58,337 nt of DNA from Chlamydomonas sphaeroides (taxonomy: Eukaryota; Chlorophyta; Chlorophyceae; Chlamydomonadales; Chlamydomonadaceae), in assembly GCA_001662425.1 (NCBI GenBank), contig BDDC01000433.1:1-58337 (forward strand), written 5' to 3'. Numbering within the stretch: position 1 is the first letter of the stretch; every line of letters begins with the position of its first letter. The translations under genes and the position numbers were made by a program. Positions 1 to 10,963 of this stretch are shown one piece after another. The notes below the pieces were generated by a model that had not been told where the DNA came from, searched no databases, and was given only the letters and a program-made list of their open reading frames with translations.

Positions 1-150
1 CTCCTCCCCTCCCCACCGCCCCTCCTCCCCTCCCCGCCGCTCCTCCTCCTTCCCAGCCCGCCGCTCCTCCTCCCCACCCAGCCGCTCATCCTCCTCCCCA
101 CCCCGCTACTCGTCCATCTCCTCCCCCCCACCGCCTACACCCTACCACCG
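1..150. repeat. Pyrimidine-rich low-complexity tract
   Basis: The first 150 bases are an imperfect array of CTCCTCCCC / CCGCTCCTCCTCC units on the + strand. It is simple sequence with no coding signal. It runs off the left edge, so its true length is unknown. Confidence 0.8.
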
Positions 151-437
151 CCGTGTCAGGGCTCCATCCCGTCGTCTAGATTGCGTTACGTGCGTGCGAT
201 ACGCGGCGTTACGGCGGCGGCATGCGAGCGACGCACCGCATGACACGGGGTTGGGTACTCACCCTGGGTTTTGCACGGGGGATTGGGTTGCGAGGGGGTT
301 GGCTCGCAGGGGCTGCCTCCGCTTCTTACTAACGGTAGCGACTCCTTCGGGTTTTCTTTCGCTCTGTGTTGTTAACGGGGCTTTGGGTTTGCTTTGTTTC
401 GGTTTCCTTGCTACGGGGTCTCTGGGTTGGGCTTCGT

Positions 438-521
438 GTCGGTTCCCGTGCTGCTGCTTTGCCACCCTGCCCTGCCGGTGTCGGTTCCCGCGCTGCTGCT
501 TTGCCACCCTGCCCTGCCGGT
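438..521. repeat. 42-bp tandem duplication (two copies)
   Basis: Two adjacent 42-bp units differ at about one base. Each reads GTGTCGGTTCCC, then a CTG-rich core, then CCACCCTGCCCTGCCG. The unit length is a multiple of three, so open frames run through it, but I see no supported gene here. End positions are accurate to a base or two. Confidence 0.75.
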
Positions 522-1300
522 GTGATGGGCCCGGGTGCGTGTAACGCCCTAACGTGGCTTTTGGTACCACTCGCCATGGAGGGATGATTGGCCCCTTGCC
601 ATGACCTCTGGCCCGTCCACCGGAGCATCCCAGCGGTGGGGAACCCTTCGGGGTCAGCCGCTAGCTTCCGGCGTGCACGCCCCCCTTGCACTCCCAACCG
701 ACGGCCCTCCACACCACGCCCCACCCGCGTCAACCCAACCCGCGTCACAGCTTCCAAACACGCACCCGCTCGTTACCCTCTACCACGCTCGCTTTCAGCG
801 TCCGCGGCCTATAGCTCCAGCGTTACCACGTTACAGCCGCGTGTACGGCGCCCGCCCTGCTTTGTTTGTTTCTCGTTCTTCCTCCCTGCACCCCAGCCAC
901 CCAACGCAGGCATTCTACACACTGCTGCTGGCGCGGGGATAGCTTAGACATCGCCGTCCCGCCGGCTACTCCTTGCCTGCAACGCGACACCGTGCATCAT
1001 GACTTCTCCTGACCAAGTCGCTGCGCGCCAACCCCATTCCACAGGTTCGGTCCCCGTTGCGTTGGGTTGGGCTGGGATGTCACGCAGGTTACAGATATTC
1101 CTACTTTGACTTCGTTCTAGCTTTTCATTAACATGTCCCCGTCGGAATGGGGAAGGGGGCGTACCCCCACCCCGTCCGCCGTCTTGCCTGTGGGGCTGCC
1201 CGCCGCCCCCACCCCACGGAACACTTCAGGGCGCCCACCACCCTGTCAACTCAGCGCCATACTTATCATTATACGTTGTCCCTTCACCTGCTTGGTTCAC

Positions 1301-1358
1301 CCGGACATAGCCGGTGCACGCTTGCGTGGACCAACATGGCAGGCACCCCTCCCCTGGG
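1301..1358 (+). repeat. Dispersed ~58-bp repeat, copy 1
   Basis: This segment, centred on GCTTGCGTGG..AACATGGCAGG, matches 41682-41740 in the same orientation at roughly 80% identity by eye. Shared blocks include CGGACAT, GCCGG, CGCTTGCGTG and ATGGCAGG. Flanking sequence aligns poorly, so this is probably the surviving core of an older dispersed repeat. Confidence 0.6.
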
Positions 1359-2266
1359 TTGCGACATACGACGTGTGGCAATATCTGACCTCGGCTTTGC
1401 TCGGGTAGGGCGGGGTAGGAGTGACTATGGGCCCGCCAAGGCCCGTGGATTTCCAGCGCTGACGGCACACTTGGCGCCCGGTACTTCGTGGATATGGGCT
1501 GGCACTCGGTCTTTCGTTTTTGCACTCGACCGCATGGCACCGTCCCCGAACGTGCACGCTAGACGTGTCCAGGTGCACGCAGAGCGAGCGAACGCAAGCG
1601 AAGCCAGCAGACGGTCGTGTGACAACCTGAACCTGTGTAACTGACGGCGTCGTGACTCAGCCGTCCTAATGCGCATAGCGCCTGCGAGTAGCCCTTGCGG
1701 CTAAGTCGGATTGGTTGACCATGGTTGAGCGTTCTCGCCCTCGGTTGTAGGCGCGGAGCTTGAGGAAGCTTGCGCCCTGCGTGCCAGCTCTGAGTTGGCA
1801 TAAAACGCCCTCCGGGATCCGTGGATTCCATGGCGCTTCATCTGGCTCTGCCACTTTAATATCGTACGCTAGGCCTTGCTTCTGCACTGCATAACCATCC
1901 TTGTTTTCTTCTAGTAGAACGCAGAGTTGCAGGGTGGAGCGAGGTTTGCCGCTGTTCACGACGGGACTGCTCGTGTGTCGGACGCTCGACGTCTGGCCCG
2001 CGGCTGCTTTTCGGACATGCAAGCACTGGAGAAGCCGTGCCTTGTTCCAGCACACTTAACATTCCAGCAACACGCCCATCGTGTTTCCCCCGACCCCGCA
2101 TCTCCCCAATTCATGAATGCAACACATACCCTCACAGGGCTCCATACGGACGTTCTGCGACGCTAGAACTCGGCGTCCACGCCGCAATCGAAGCAATGCA
2201 GAGTCCGACGACGACAGTGACTCGCCGAGAGGCTCTTTGTTAACGTGGCTCCTGAGCGGTTCCACG

Positions 2267-5200
2267 ATGATGCGCATACCTCAAACTCGCTCCAAGAAGT
2301 CAAGAGGAGGCTGGGGCCTACTGCCTCCGCTTGCACTGGCATCAGTGCTCATCATCCTCGGCCTCCTGTACACGGCCGTGCGTGGCCCACCATCAGGAGC
2401 TGCGTTTTTACGGAAACTTGGACTCGGCGCGCTCGGACCCTCCATCCGGCGGAGCAGCGCAGGCGAGAAGGGTTCTAGAGCGTTGAGGACTATCGGAAAA
2501 TTTCGCCTGGCCTCACGACGTTGCCGCATGTCTCCGCGTGCCGGCCTACAACAGCAAGTGACACAGGCGTGGTTGTGCGCCACCCGGGTGTAAAAACGTG
2601 TGCGCTCCCATTTACACCCGCGATCCCCGCCTCCCCCAACCCGCCCTGCACGACGTGCTCCGCGCTCAAAGAACTCTGAGGATTTCTACATACTCCTTGT
2701 CGCGCTCTCGCCGTTCCCACCAGTGCCGGCCCCGACCGGGATACCAAGCGCCCCCACCCCCACCCAAAAGCCCCCATCCTTCGGCCCCCCGACCCGCAGC
2801 CGAGCGGTTCGGCACCATATTCCATGACGAGCTGGCGGAGAAGTTCAAGTTCACCGCGACGGACCGCGCAGAGGCGCGCGTGCGCGACTTTGCGGCGCAG
2901 CTGCAGAAGATGGAGGCTGCCGGCCTCACGTCCGTACTGCTGTCGGTGCCCTGGCATTACATCCAGCCGGAGGAGAAGCCCATGACGGCCGGCCTAGATT
3001 ACATAGACTGGCTAGTTGGCACCACTTGCGCCAGCTCGGGGCTAAAGGTACGGCACGGCACGGCACGCCGGCGGCGGCGCTGCGTACGGTACCGTACCTT
3101 GCGGCGCGCGCCTGCGCCTAGCAGCCCAGCAACGTACGGCACGCAACGCCGTACAGTGCTGGTACGGCGGGGCCGCGACACCAGCGCAGCGCAGGCCGCA
3201 CTGCTCGGCCGCCGGCGCGCCGCAGGGCTGCCCGGCGTCAGCCCGCTCGCAAGCACCGCGCGCTCGCCAGCCCCTCGCCGGCCTCTCGCCGCGCCCCTCT
3301 CCGTCTTCGCGAGCCTGCGGACCACCAGCCTCGCGCAGGTCCCCTGTGTGCCAGCCCGGTACTCGGCACTCATCAAACGAGACACGGCGCCTCAGCCTGC
3401 TGACATCGTCTGAGGTGCTCGCGGCAGCAGCGCGCCCAACGCGCACCCTGCACCGCACGCCTCTCGTGGGCCCCGCAGGTGGCCTTCATCCTGGACCTGG
3501 TGCGAGCGCCCGCCTGGGTGTTTGGCAAGTACCCCGCCGCCAAGGCGATGGACAGGTGTGTCCAACTGCCACGGCCGAAATAAAGTACCAATTCACTCAG
3601 CATGGGGCGTTGCCTGCGTGCGACCGCTGCGGCAAGCGCCGATCGATCCCAAGCCAAAGCGGCCAAAGCCAGGGCCGCCGACGGCAAGCAGCGCGGGGGA
3701 GCTGCGCACCTCCCGGGGGAATGACCCTGCACACGCAGCTGGCAGAGGCCCTGCTCGGCACCCCTGGCGCTTGCTCGCTGGCACGTGCCCCCTGGCCTGA
3801 CTGCCCCGCCGCCCGCGCCGTCGCCCGGCCCGCCGCAGCCACGGGCGCACGTACCAGCTGCTATCGTGGTTCCACGCCGATGCAAACGAGGTCCGTCCGC
3901 CAGCGGGCTCGGGGCCGCGTGCGCCAGGCGGGGCGGGGTCTGGGCAGGGCAGGGCCTGGGGGAGGCCGCCAGGGTTGTGACTCGTCGTACCGCCGCGAAC
4001 TAGCGCCGTGGCGCCGCGGCAGCTCACGTCCACGCAGCCGGAAGGGCATGCTTGGGAGGGCAACCTGGCAGCGTCGTGTCGGCCGAGGGTGGTTGCGGGG
4101 CGCTGCGGGGCGAAGCGACACGGCGCGTTGCAGCGAGGGCGCGACATCAGGTCGAGCCGCGCCGGCGTTCCCTCCCGTGCCGTGCCCCTGTGGCCCCCAG
4201 CTGGCGTTGGATGTGCTGCGGGAGGTGGTCACCAGCCTGCTGACCAAGCACAAGGGCTGCGTCACCGCCGTACAGCCCGTGTACAACAACGAGTACGAGG
4301 TACGGCGCGCTCTGGGGTTGTGCACGTGTGGACGCTCCTGGGGCACAGCTGGGGCTCGCCGCACAACGCCCTACGTGTACGGCACCTCTCATACGGCAAC
4401 CTTTCTGTACGGCACCCTGTGTACTGCAGGCCAAGTACACCCAGGAGCACGACTGCTACCAGGACTACAGCCCGCCGGCGCTGTCGGCCTTCCGCATCTG
4501 GCTGCAGGTGGGGTCTGCCGCTTCCTTGTTGCGGCAGTGAAGGCCGCCAGGCAGCGTGTTGTGTGTCCGTGTGCGCGCGCGCTTCAGGTCGTAGGGCTTG
4601 GGGTTCGGTACTTCAAAACGAAGCCGCGCTATGCGCCACCTGCTTGCGAAGGCTACATTGACAAAGAGGTGGATCCCAGCCAGCGCGAGTCACTCGCTGT
4701 TGGCCGTATCTGCGAATGTTACGTAGAACAGAACCCAACACGCGGCACAGCACGCCCCGGGTAGAGTGGCGCGTGTGTGCGCACTTGCTAGGCGGCCCTC
4801 CGCCACGGGTCTCGAGCCGCAGGCGGCGATGGCTGCCCGCAGCGCTGGGCTGCGGCCGCAAGGCGCGAACACACAAGCCGCAGCGCCCCCACGGGCCGCC
4901 GCCGCTCGTGGAGCCAACCCCGCTGCGCCGGCCGTGCCCTCGCTGCCGTCGCTGCCCTCGCTGCCTGTTCCCTACCCCAGTCGCGGCGGCCGTCGATCGA
5001 GGAGCTCAACCTGCGCTGGAACACGTCGTACAAGGAGTGGTCGGAGGTGGTGCCCCAGGTGCTGGAGGCGGGCAGCGTCATGGGCGTGGACACGCAGTCG
5101 CGGTGAGCCTACCGTCGTACCGTACGATGACCATCACGACTAGTTGATGAGCCTATGATGCTTTCGTTGCTGGTACCGGTAGCCTTGAGCGGGGATCGGA

Positions 5201-8200
5201 AGTCTGCGGGGAGGGGCGGGCAGCTTCGTAGGCTGTGACACCTGGTCACGGCGGGCTGCGGAGGGCAACCGGAGGCGTGGGCCCGGGGCCGTCGCGGTCT
5301 GCGGTTGCTGCCGGCATGCTACTGCTTCCCGGCGCAGCGTGGGGCCGGCCTGGGCACAGCGGCTCTCGGTGGCGCCGGGGCGCATACCTCGCGGCGGTGG
5401 TTTGGGCTCCGGTTTGGGCGCCGGTGAGAGCCCGTGCCGCCGCGCCGCGACACGAACACGCGCCTGGAAGCCCCTGGCGGCGGGTCAACGCCCGTGACGG
5501 CCGCAGGCTGCCGCCTCGCTGAGCAGCCCTGTTGCCCCTGGCGCCGCCCCCGCGTGCCGCGCTCTGTGGCCGCAGCTTCTGGGACTTCATCAAGTTCCGG
5601 GAGCTGGCGGGCGCAGAGGTGCTGAATAGGGCGTGCGCGGCGGTGCAGATGGCGGGGGCGCGCTGCTTCCACCACGTGCCAGAGGTGAGCACGGGGTGTG
5701 GGCCGTGAGGGTGTGCGTGCTCCACGTTAATGGCAAGGAATTGAGTAACACGCGGCACTTGGTGTGTGTGCGTGTGCGCGTATCGGGCTTGTCGCATCGC
5801 TCGCTGGCTGCCGTGCGTGCGCTGCTTACACCTTCGTGCGTGAGGTCTGGACCCTGACTGCGGTCGTGGTGCGATTAAGGGAGGAACGGATGGGCCGGGC
5901 CAGAGGACTGGTTGAGGACTGGACAGGTCGTGGTCATGGGGCGGTGGTGGGAAGGGCGGTCGGGCGTGGTCTCTCACGGGCCCGGCCGGATGGGGTGACA
6001 CACCCCAAGCTAAGGGAGGGTGGGCCGGCCCGTACCGGGATATGCTGCAGCAAGCGCCAGCCCCGTGACTTGCCTTACGCCCTGTGCCGCACGCATGATC
6101 GCTGCCTGCCGTACAGTTCTTCGTGGTGCTCAATGCGGTATACGGCGCCACCATGTTCAAGCACATTGCCGCCAGCCCGCATACCGACTTCATCATCCTC
6201 TCGTCCAACTTCCGTACGGCGTACGGCACCGTCATGAACCCCTTCAAGTGAGAATGCCGTACGGATACCTGTACGGACCGCGCACCGCCCACACGTGCGC
6301 ACGGCACTGCGTGGCCTCCTGTGTTGGCAACACTCATGCTGCGGTGACGTGGCTGCGCAGGATCCGGCTGGCTGTGGCGGCGGCCGCGTCGTACGGCAAG
6401 CCTATCTACTTTGAAGCCGCGATCGGTCAGGACACCTCCCTAGAGCTGCTCGAGGCGGGCTACCGATCCGCGCTGATGGCGGGGGCGCAGGTGGGCAGGC
6501 GGCCGCCAGGGTTCGAGCCGGCACGAAGCTGGGGGCGGTCCCGGCCTCGCCCCAGCAGCGCGCGAGCCGACCCTGTACAGTGCCACCGCACCTTAGCGGC
6601 CCAGCCGCACGCACCTCGCTAGGGAGCAGCCGTGCCAGCCGCTGGCGGCACACACCCACTGCCCCCTCCTCCTCCGCGCTGAGTTTGCCAAGTGCTTCCA
6701 TGCATCTGCGGTAGCCCCGCGCAGGGCTGCCACCGCCACAGCCCGCGCCCGCCTTTTCCCCCTCGGACTGCCAACCCCACAACCCGTCCTCCTGGCCAGA
6801 AGGGCCCCAGGGTCCGGCCCCCTGACCCCCGGCTAGGCCCCCTGGCAACCTGCACGACACCGCCACGGCCTCTGCCTGTGCCGTCTCCTCGCCACGCCGC
6901 CCACTCCCCGACCTCGCGTGTGCCTCCCTCGTCCCAGGGCCTGGGTATCGCCAACTGGCTTGGCCGCCTGCCGCTCAATGCCTCGCTGACGGAGGCCATC
7001 ACCAGCCCGCGCGGCGCGCCCGCCTGCCGCGCCAAGGAGCTGGTTGGGCTGTTCATCCACCTGGATTCGTGCTCCGCGTGGCACGGCCTTCAGGTGCGAA
7101 GGCTGACGGAGGGAGCGCGCGGGAGGGATGCGGGGCGGCAGGGAGCGGGGCGGGAGGGAGGATGGAGGACGGGAGAGAGGAGGAGCAGCAAGGGCAGGCA
7201 CGCCGCCGCGCAAGCTGCACAGCTGGGCGCCCGCGTCACGCTTGCGCCGCCCTCGTGTCGCGCCCCACGAGATGATAACACGTGGTGTGCTGCCTTGCTG
7301 TCGTACCGTTGCCGTGCAGTGGGCGTGGGACCACAAGGACCCCCTCGACGACTTCGTACAGGTACAAAAGTGCGGCATATCAACGTGTACGGCAGGCATG
7401 TGCGCGGCAGGCGTGCAGTGCGCACGGCCGCCCACACGCCGCCCTCGCACGCCCTGCTGCAGCCACGCTGCCAGTCGCACTGCGCGGCCTGTCCGGCTGC
7501 CCTCGCTGGGCCCAGCCCGCCCTCCCGCGCCCCTCGCAGCACCTGCAGCCCACACAAACCCCAGCCTCTGGCCCCGCCAACCCGCCCCGCCCCCGCCGCA
7601 GGACCTGGCGGACACGCTGTCGTCGCACTGCGAGACCGATGTCGCGCTGTACATGGAGCTGCCCCGCTTCCTGGCGGCGCTGCCTTCGCTGGACCGAGTC
7701 GTGTTTGTGGAGCCGCTGGTGCTGTTCGGCGACGCGGACGTGAGCCGCGGGCGCTTCCCAGGCCGTGCACGGATGCATCGCGCATCCACAGAGCGCACCG
7801 CGCCGTCCACACCCACCAGGCCCCTGCCTCTGCATGCTCGCCCTCTGTCCGCTGCTGTTGGCTTGCCCACGCGCCCGCCGTCCTACCCAACCAACCAACA
7901 AACAAACAAACAAACAAACAAACAAACAAACAAACAAACCAACATGCCAACCACTCACCCTCACGCTTTCCCCCCCGCCCTTACCTATCCTCTTGCCACC
8001 CCCCCCCGTCCTGCGCAGCTAACCGCGTACGCCCTGGCCAAGGCGGCGGTGCGGGGAATGCGGCACGACATTATCCACATGCCCGCCAACCAGTCCAACG
8101 GAGTGCAGGTGCGTGCGTGGGGGAGGAAGCGGCGGGACAGAGGAGCCCACGATGCGCCGGCGGTGCGCGCGTGCCTGGGCTGCGGCTGCGGCCCGCGGCG

Positions 8201-8353
8201 CTGCACGGCCGCCCGGGCGCAGGGTCGGGCATGGGGGTGCCCTGTCCTGCCCTGGCCGTGTCAGGAGGGCCGCCGCTGGGCCCGCCGCTGCGCTGACGCG
8301 CCGCCGCTGCGCCGCTGCCGTGTCCGCAGATGACGGTATTCAGGGACCCCTGA
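2267..8353 (+). CDS. Membrane-anchored clan GH-A glycoside hydrolase (GH42-like)
   Basis: Spliced gene of about 520 codons. Proposed exons: 2267-2381, 2800-3047, 3479-~3559, 4201-4299, 4430-4507, 4981-5102, 5576-5684, 6117-6247, 6361-6490, 6938-7093, 7320-7361, 7602-7739, 8019-8108, 8330-8353. Phases agree except around exon 3, where the donor is weak or a small exon is missed; exon 1 is also tentative. The N-terminus has a basic stretch (RSKKSRGG), then a hydrophobic segment (LALASVLIILGLLYTA), suggesting a type II membrane anchor and a secretory-pathway location. The barrel has VYNNEYE, a plausible NE acid/base pair at the end of strand 4, then LNLRWNTSYKEW, similar to the GH42 LNeaWGT motif, and KPIYFEAAIG, a candidate nucleophile Glu. 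The substrate is probably a beta-linked glycan. The GH42-like assignment is by motif only; another GH-A family is possible. Confidence 0.62.
7887..7943. repeat. (CAAA)n microsatellite in an intron
   Basis: About twelve near-perfect CAAA units, flanked by CCAA units, lie in the penultimate-but-one intron of the glycoside hydrolase gene. It is simple sequence and likely length-polymorphic. Confidence 0.9.
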
Positions 8354-8684
8354 GGCCGCAGCAGCAGGTCGTCAAACAGGTTGACATGCAGGTCGTCATG
8401 CAGTGCGCTGGCTTGGGGCGGTGCAATGCGATAGCTGTGAAGGAACGAAAGATTACAGGACACAGGCATGCTCGCCAGCATGGCCCGCAACACGCAGCGG
8501 CGTCGGTGCTGGCGCGGAGGTGGCTTGCGCGGGTCGGCGGATGGCGATACGAGGGCATCGGGCACAAGGGGTTAGTAGGACCGAGATCGCAATGTGGCAT
8601 AGCAAAGCTGCCTTCGTATGTGCTGATGCCTGGGGTGCGGCATGACTAAATGCTCGCATTCATCGCATGCGTCGTGCCGCATTG

Positions 8685-8689
8685 TGTAA
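8685..8689 (+). terminator. TGTAA poly(A) signal, glycoside hydrolase gene
   Basis: TGTAA, the standard green-algal polyadenylation signal, lies about 330 bases after the TGA at 8351-8353. It is the first copy on this strand that I found after the stop. Confidence 0.5.
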
Positions 8690-10958
8690 CGCCAATGTAG
8701 AGGAGCCACGAGACATGCGCTGTCCGACTGCAGCGCTGCGCTGTGCTGTGTGCGAAAGCCGCGCACGGCGATCGAGCGATGCTAGGTGGCTATGATGAGT
8801 TCAGGTGTGCCCGGTCACGCGGGTATCACTCGGCTCACCGGCTGAGTCCCCACATGCACTTTCTCCCGACCCTCAAGACTACCTGATAAGGAAATCGGAC
8901 AAGACACAGGGTCAAAACACAGGGTTCAGGAGAGTCCCAAGCTGCATGGACTCCGGCACAGGGGATAAGTCCCATTACCTCTCTTAGGTCCCACAACAGC
9001 TTTGGCACCCTGAGGAGCGCGTTGCTAGCTCGTTATGGATGGGAACAGGTGAGGCTCGGTTCAGGGGCAGGCATGGTGTAGAATGTGGCAGTCGCCCAGT
9101 GTGCACAGCACGCCGTCACATCAAGCAGCGGAACCCGCTGTGGCGCTTCGCTCGTGCTGCTGCAGCTCGATTGGGCGATGGGTCCATCTTGTTCGCAACC
9201 ACCGACGGGCGAGGGCATAGTGCATAACCGGTACACTGCCATTGCTTTGCTTGCCCCAGTGCCCGCCGCCCGCCGCGCCGGGCCGCCCATGCATACAGCC
9301 GCAGCCCGCGCCTTCTCCAGTGCCCGGCACTGCCACAGCCAACATCCACAGTATAAGAGCAAGCTGCGACACATCCCCCGCATGGCGCCGACCCAACAAC
9401 CCCTGATCTCAAGATGCGCGGCAACAAACGCACGGCATGCCAGCGCCAGCCTCCGGCCTCCACCCTACCGGCGCCGCAACATCCCCACACGATACCGTAA
9501 GCGGTGCGACTCTAGATCTGGTTCGCGCCCCTATCCCATGCATGGAGCCCCAGCCGCCGGCACAACAACGAACACCCGACAACGCACGCGCAGCGCCCGC
9601 ACGCTGCCCTCAGCCACGCCCCGGGCTCGGGCCCGGTGGCGATGCACGTCGCGATCGTCCGCACTGATACGCCCCACCGGTCATCCGCCGGGCGGGGTGC
9701 AACGCGCACCGCCACCCACTGCCGCCAGAGCGCCGCCGTTTGCGGCGCCCCTGCCCACAGCCCACAGCCACAAGCGCAGCGATGTCAGCTGCTGTAGCGG
9801 TCCCGCGCCAACACCGCCGCCCCGCACCATACCGTACCGACCTTCACGTCCTGTGCGCGGGCGCTGCCGAGGCATCTGCCCAGACATCGCAACAACGCTG
9901 CTCCGCTCTCACACCCCATCGTGGGGAGCCCCAATGCTCGCCATCGCACAGTGCCTCGCCGCAGAGTGCCTGACCCCTCCGCCACGGCAGCGCGCCGCCG
10001 GTCCGCACGTCACCCCGGTGCCCCCATCACACACACGGGCCCGGTCGCCGCCACTCCGCCAGCCGGCGCGGGGCCCTTGTCGTAAGAACAGAAAGGCGCA
10101 TCCGACGTCCGACCTCATCATCATCATCATCCATCCCTCCTTCCAGCGTCCAGTCCCGGGCAAGACCGCCCAGCGCTTGCCAACGCACGCGGCGACCGCC
10201 GCCGCCACCGCCACACACGGGCTACCCGCGCGCGCCCTCGTGCCAGTGCCTGTTGCCGTGCCGTGCAGCCCCCACGGCCCGTACCGTGCGCAGCCCCGGC
10301 ACGCCCCTGAGATGGCCTCAGCCGCAGCCGCGGGCCCGCCTCAGCCGTGGTGACCGCACATGACACACACACATGCACGCAATACCAGCCGCCGCAACGC
10401 AACAATATGGCTGGATGAAATGCCCCCAACATGCGGAGTGCGGCCAGTCCATGAGGCAATGGCCCGCACCACGCCCTATCCTACACATGCGCCGGTCAGC
10501 AGTGCGCTCCGCATACACATGTCTGCTCCGCAGTCCCCTTGCCCTACGCGCCGTACTGTAACAAAACCCCGACGCAGCGCCGCCGGCGCGCGCTAGCCGT
10601 TGCCGCTGCACCCAAGACCGGACACTTGTTTGCCCCACGCGCCTCCGAGCCATGCCCATCGCCCGTACAAACCTTCTCCACAACCCAAGCACAAACACAC
10701 AATATGCGCCCTAGCCCTAGCCTGGCACGCAGCGCTGCGCCCAGCCTCGCCCCGACCCAAGCCCCAGCCTCAAGGGCTGCACCCACCAGCCGGCCCCGGG
10801 CTTGCGTGCGCCAGGGCTGGCCTCTCCAGCATCCGGGGCTGACCGTATCCGCTTGTCGCGTCAACCTCTCAGCCGCCACGGCAAGCTGCCCCACGTCGGC
10901 CCGTACGCCCGCTCCCAGCTCCGCGGCTGGGCTCCTGCCTCTTCCGCCCCGCGGCCCC
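8690..10958. other. Intergenic / probable untranslated DNA
   Basis: This lies between two convergent genes. Long open frames exist (for example + strand 9085-10353), but they read as Pro/Arg/Ala/His-rich noise without domain, repeat or splice support. It probably contains the 3' UTRs of both neighbours. I see nothing else in it. Confidence 0.55.
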
Positions 10959-10963
10959 TTACA
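10959..10963 (-). terminator. TGTAA overlapping the kinase stop codon
   Basis: On the minus strand the last codons read CTG TAA, so the stop itself forms a TGTAA. No other TGTAA was found on this strand in the next several hundred bases. Whether this copy is used for polyadenylation cannot be told from sequence. Confidence 0.3.

Larger units (their letters stand above)
151..2266. other. No gene recognised; repeat-containing stretch
   Basis: Several overlapping open frames occur on both strands, but none shows a recognisable domain, a convincing splice pattern or a codon pattern unlike random GC-rich DNA. The stretch holds a 42-bp tandem duplication near 438-521 and a roughly 58-bp segment at 1301-1358 that recurs near 41.7 kb. 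The last few hundred bases probably contain the promoter and 5' UTR of the glycoside hydrolase gene that starts at 2267. Confidence 0.5.

Noticed and set aside
5246..6337. 363-codon minus-strand open frame
   Set aside because: It lies antisense to introns and exons of the glycoside hydrolase, whose + strand exons have consistent phases and conserved motifs.
6488..6560. tRNA-like GGTTCGAGCC T-loop sequence in an intron
   Set aside because: No matching D-arm, anticodon arm or acceptor stem could be drawn around it.
9085..10353. 422-codon + strand open frame between the hydrolase and kinase genes
   Set aside because: Composition is Pro/Arg/Ala/His noise typical of GC-rich non-coding DNA, with no motif and no splice or poly(A) support.
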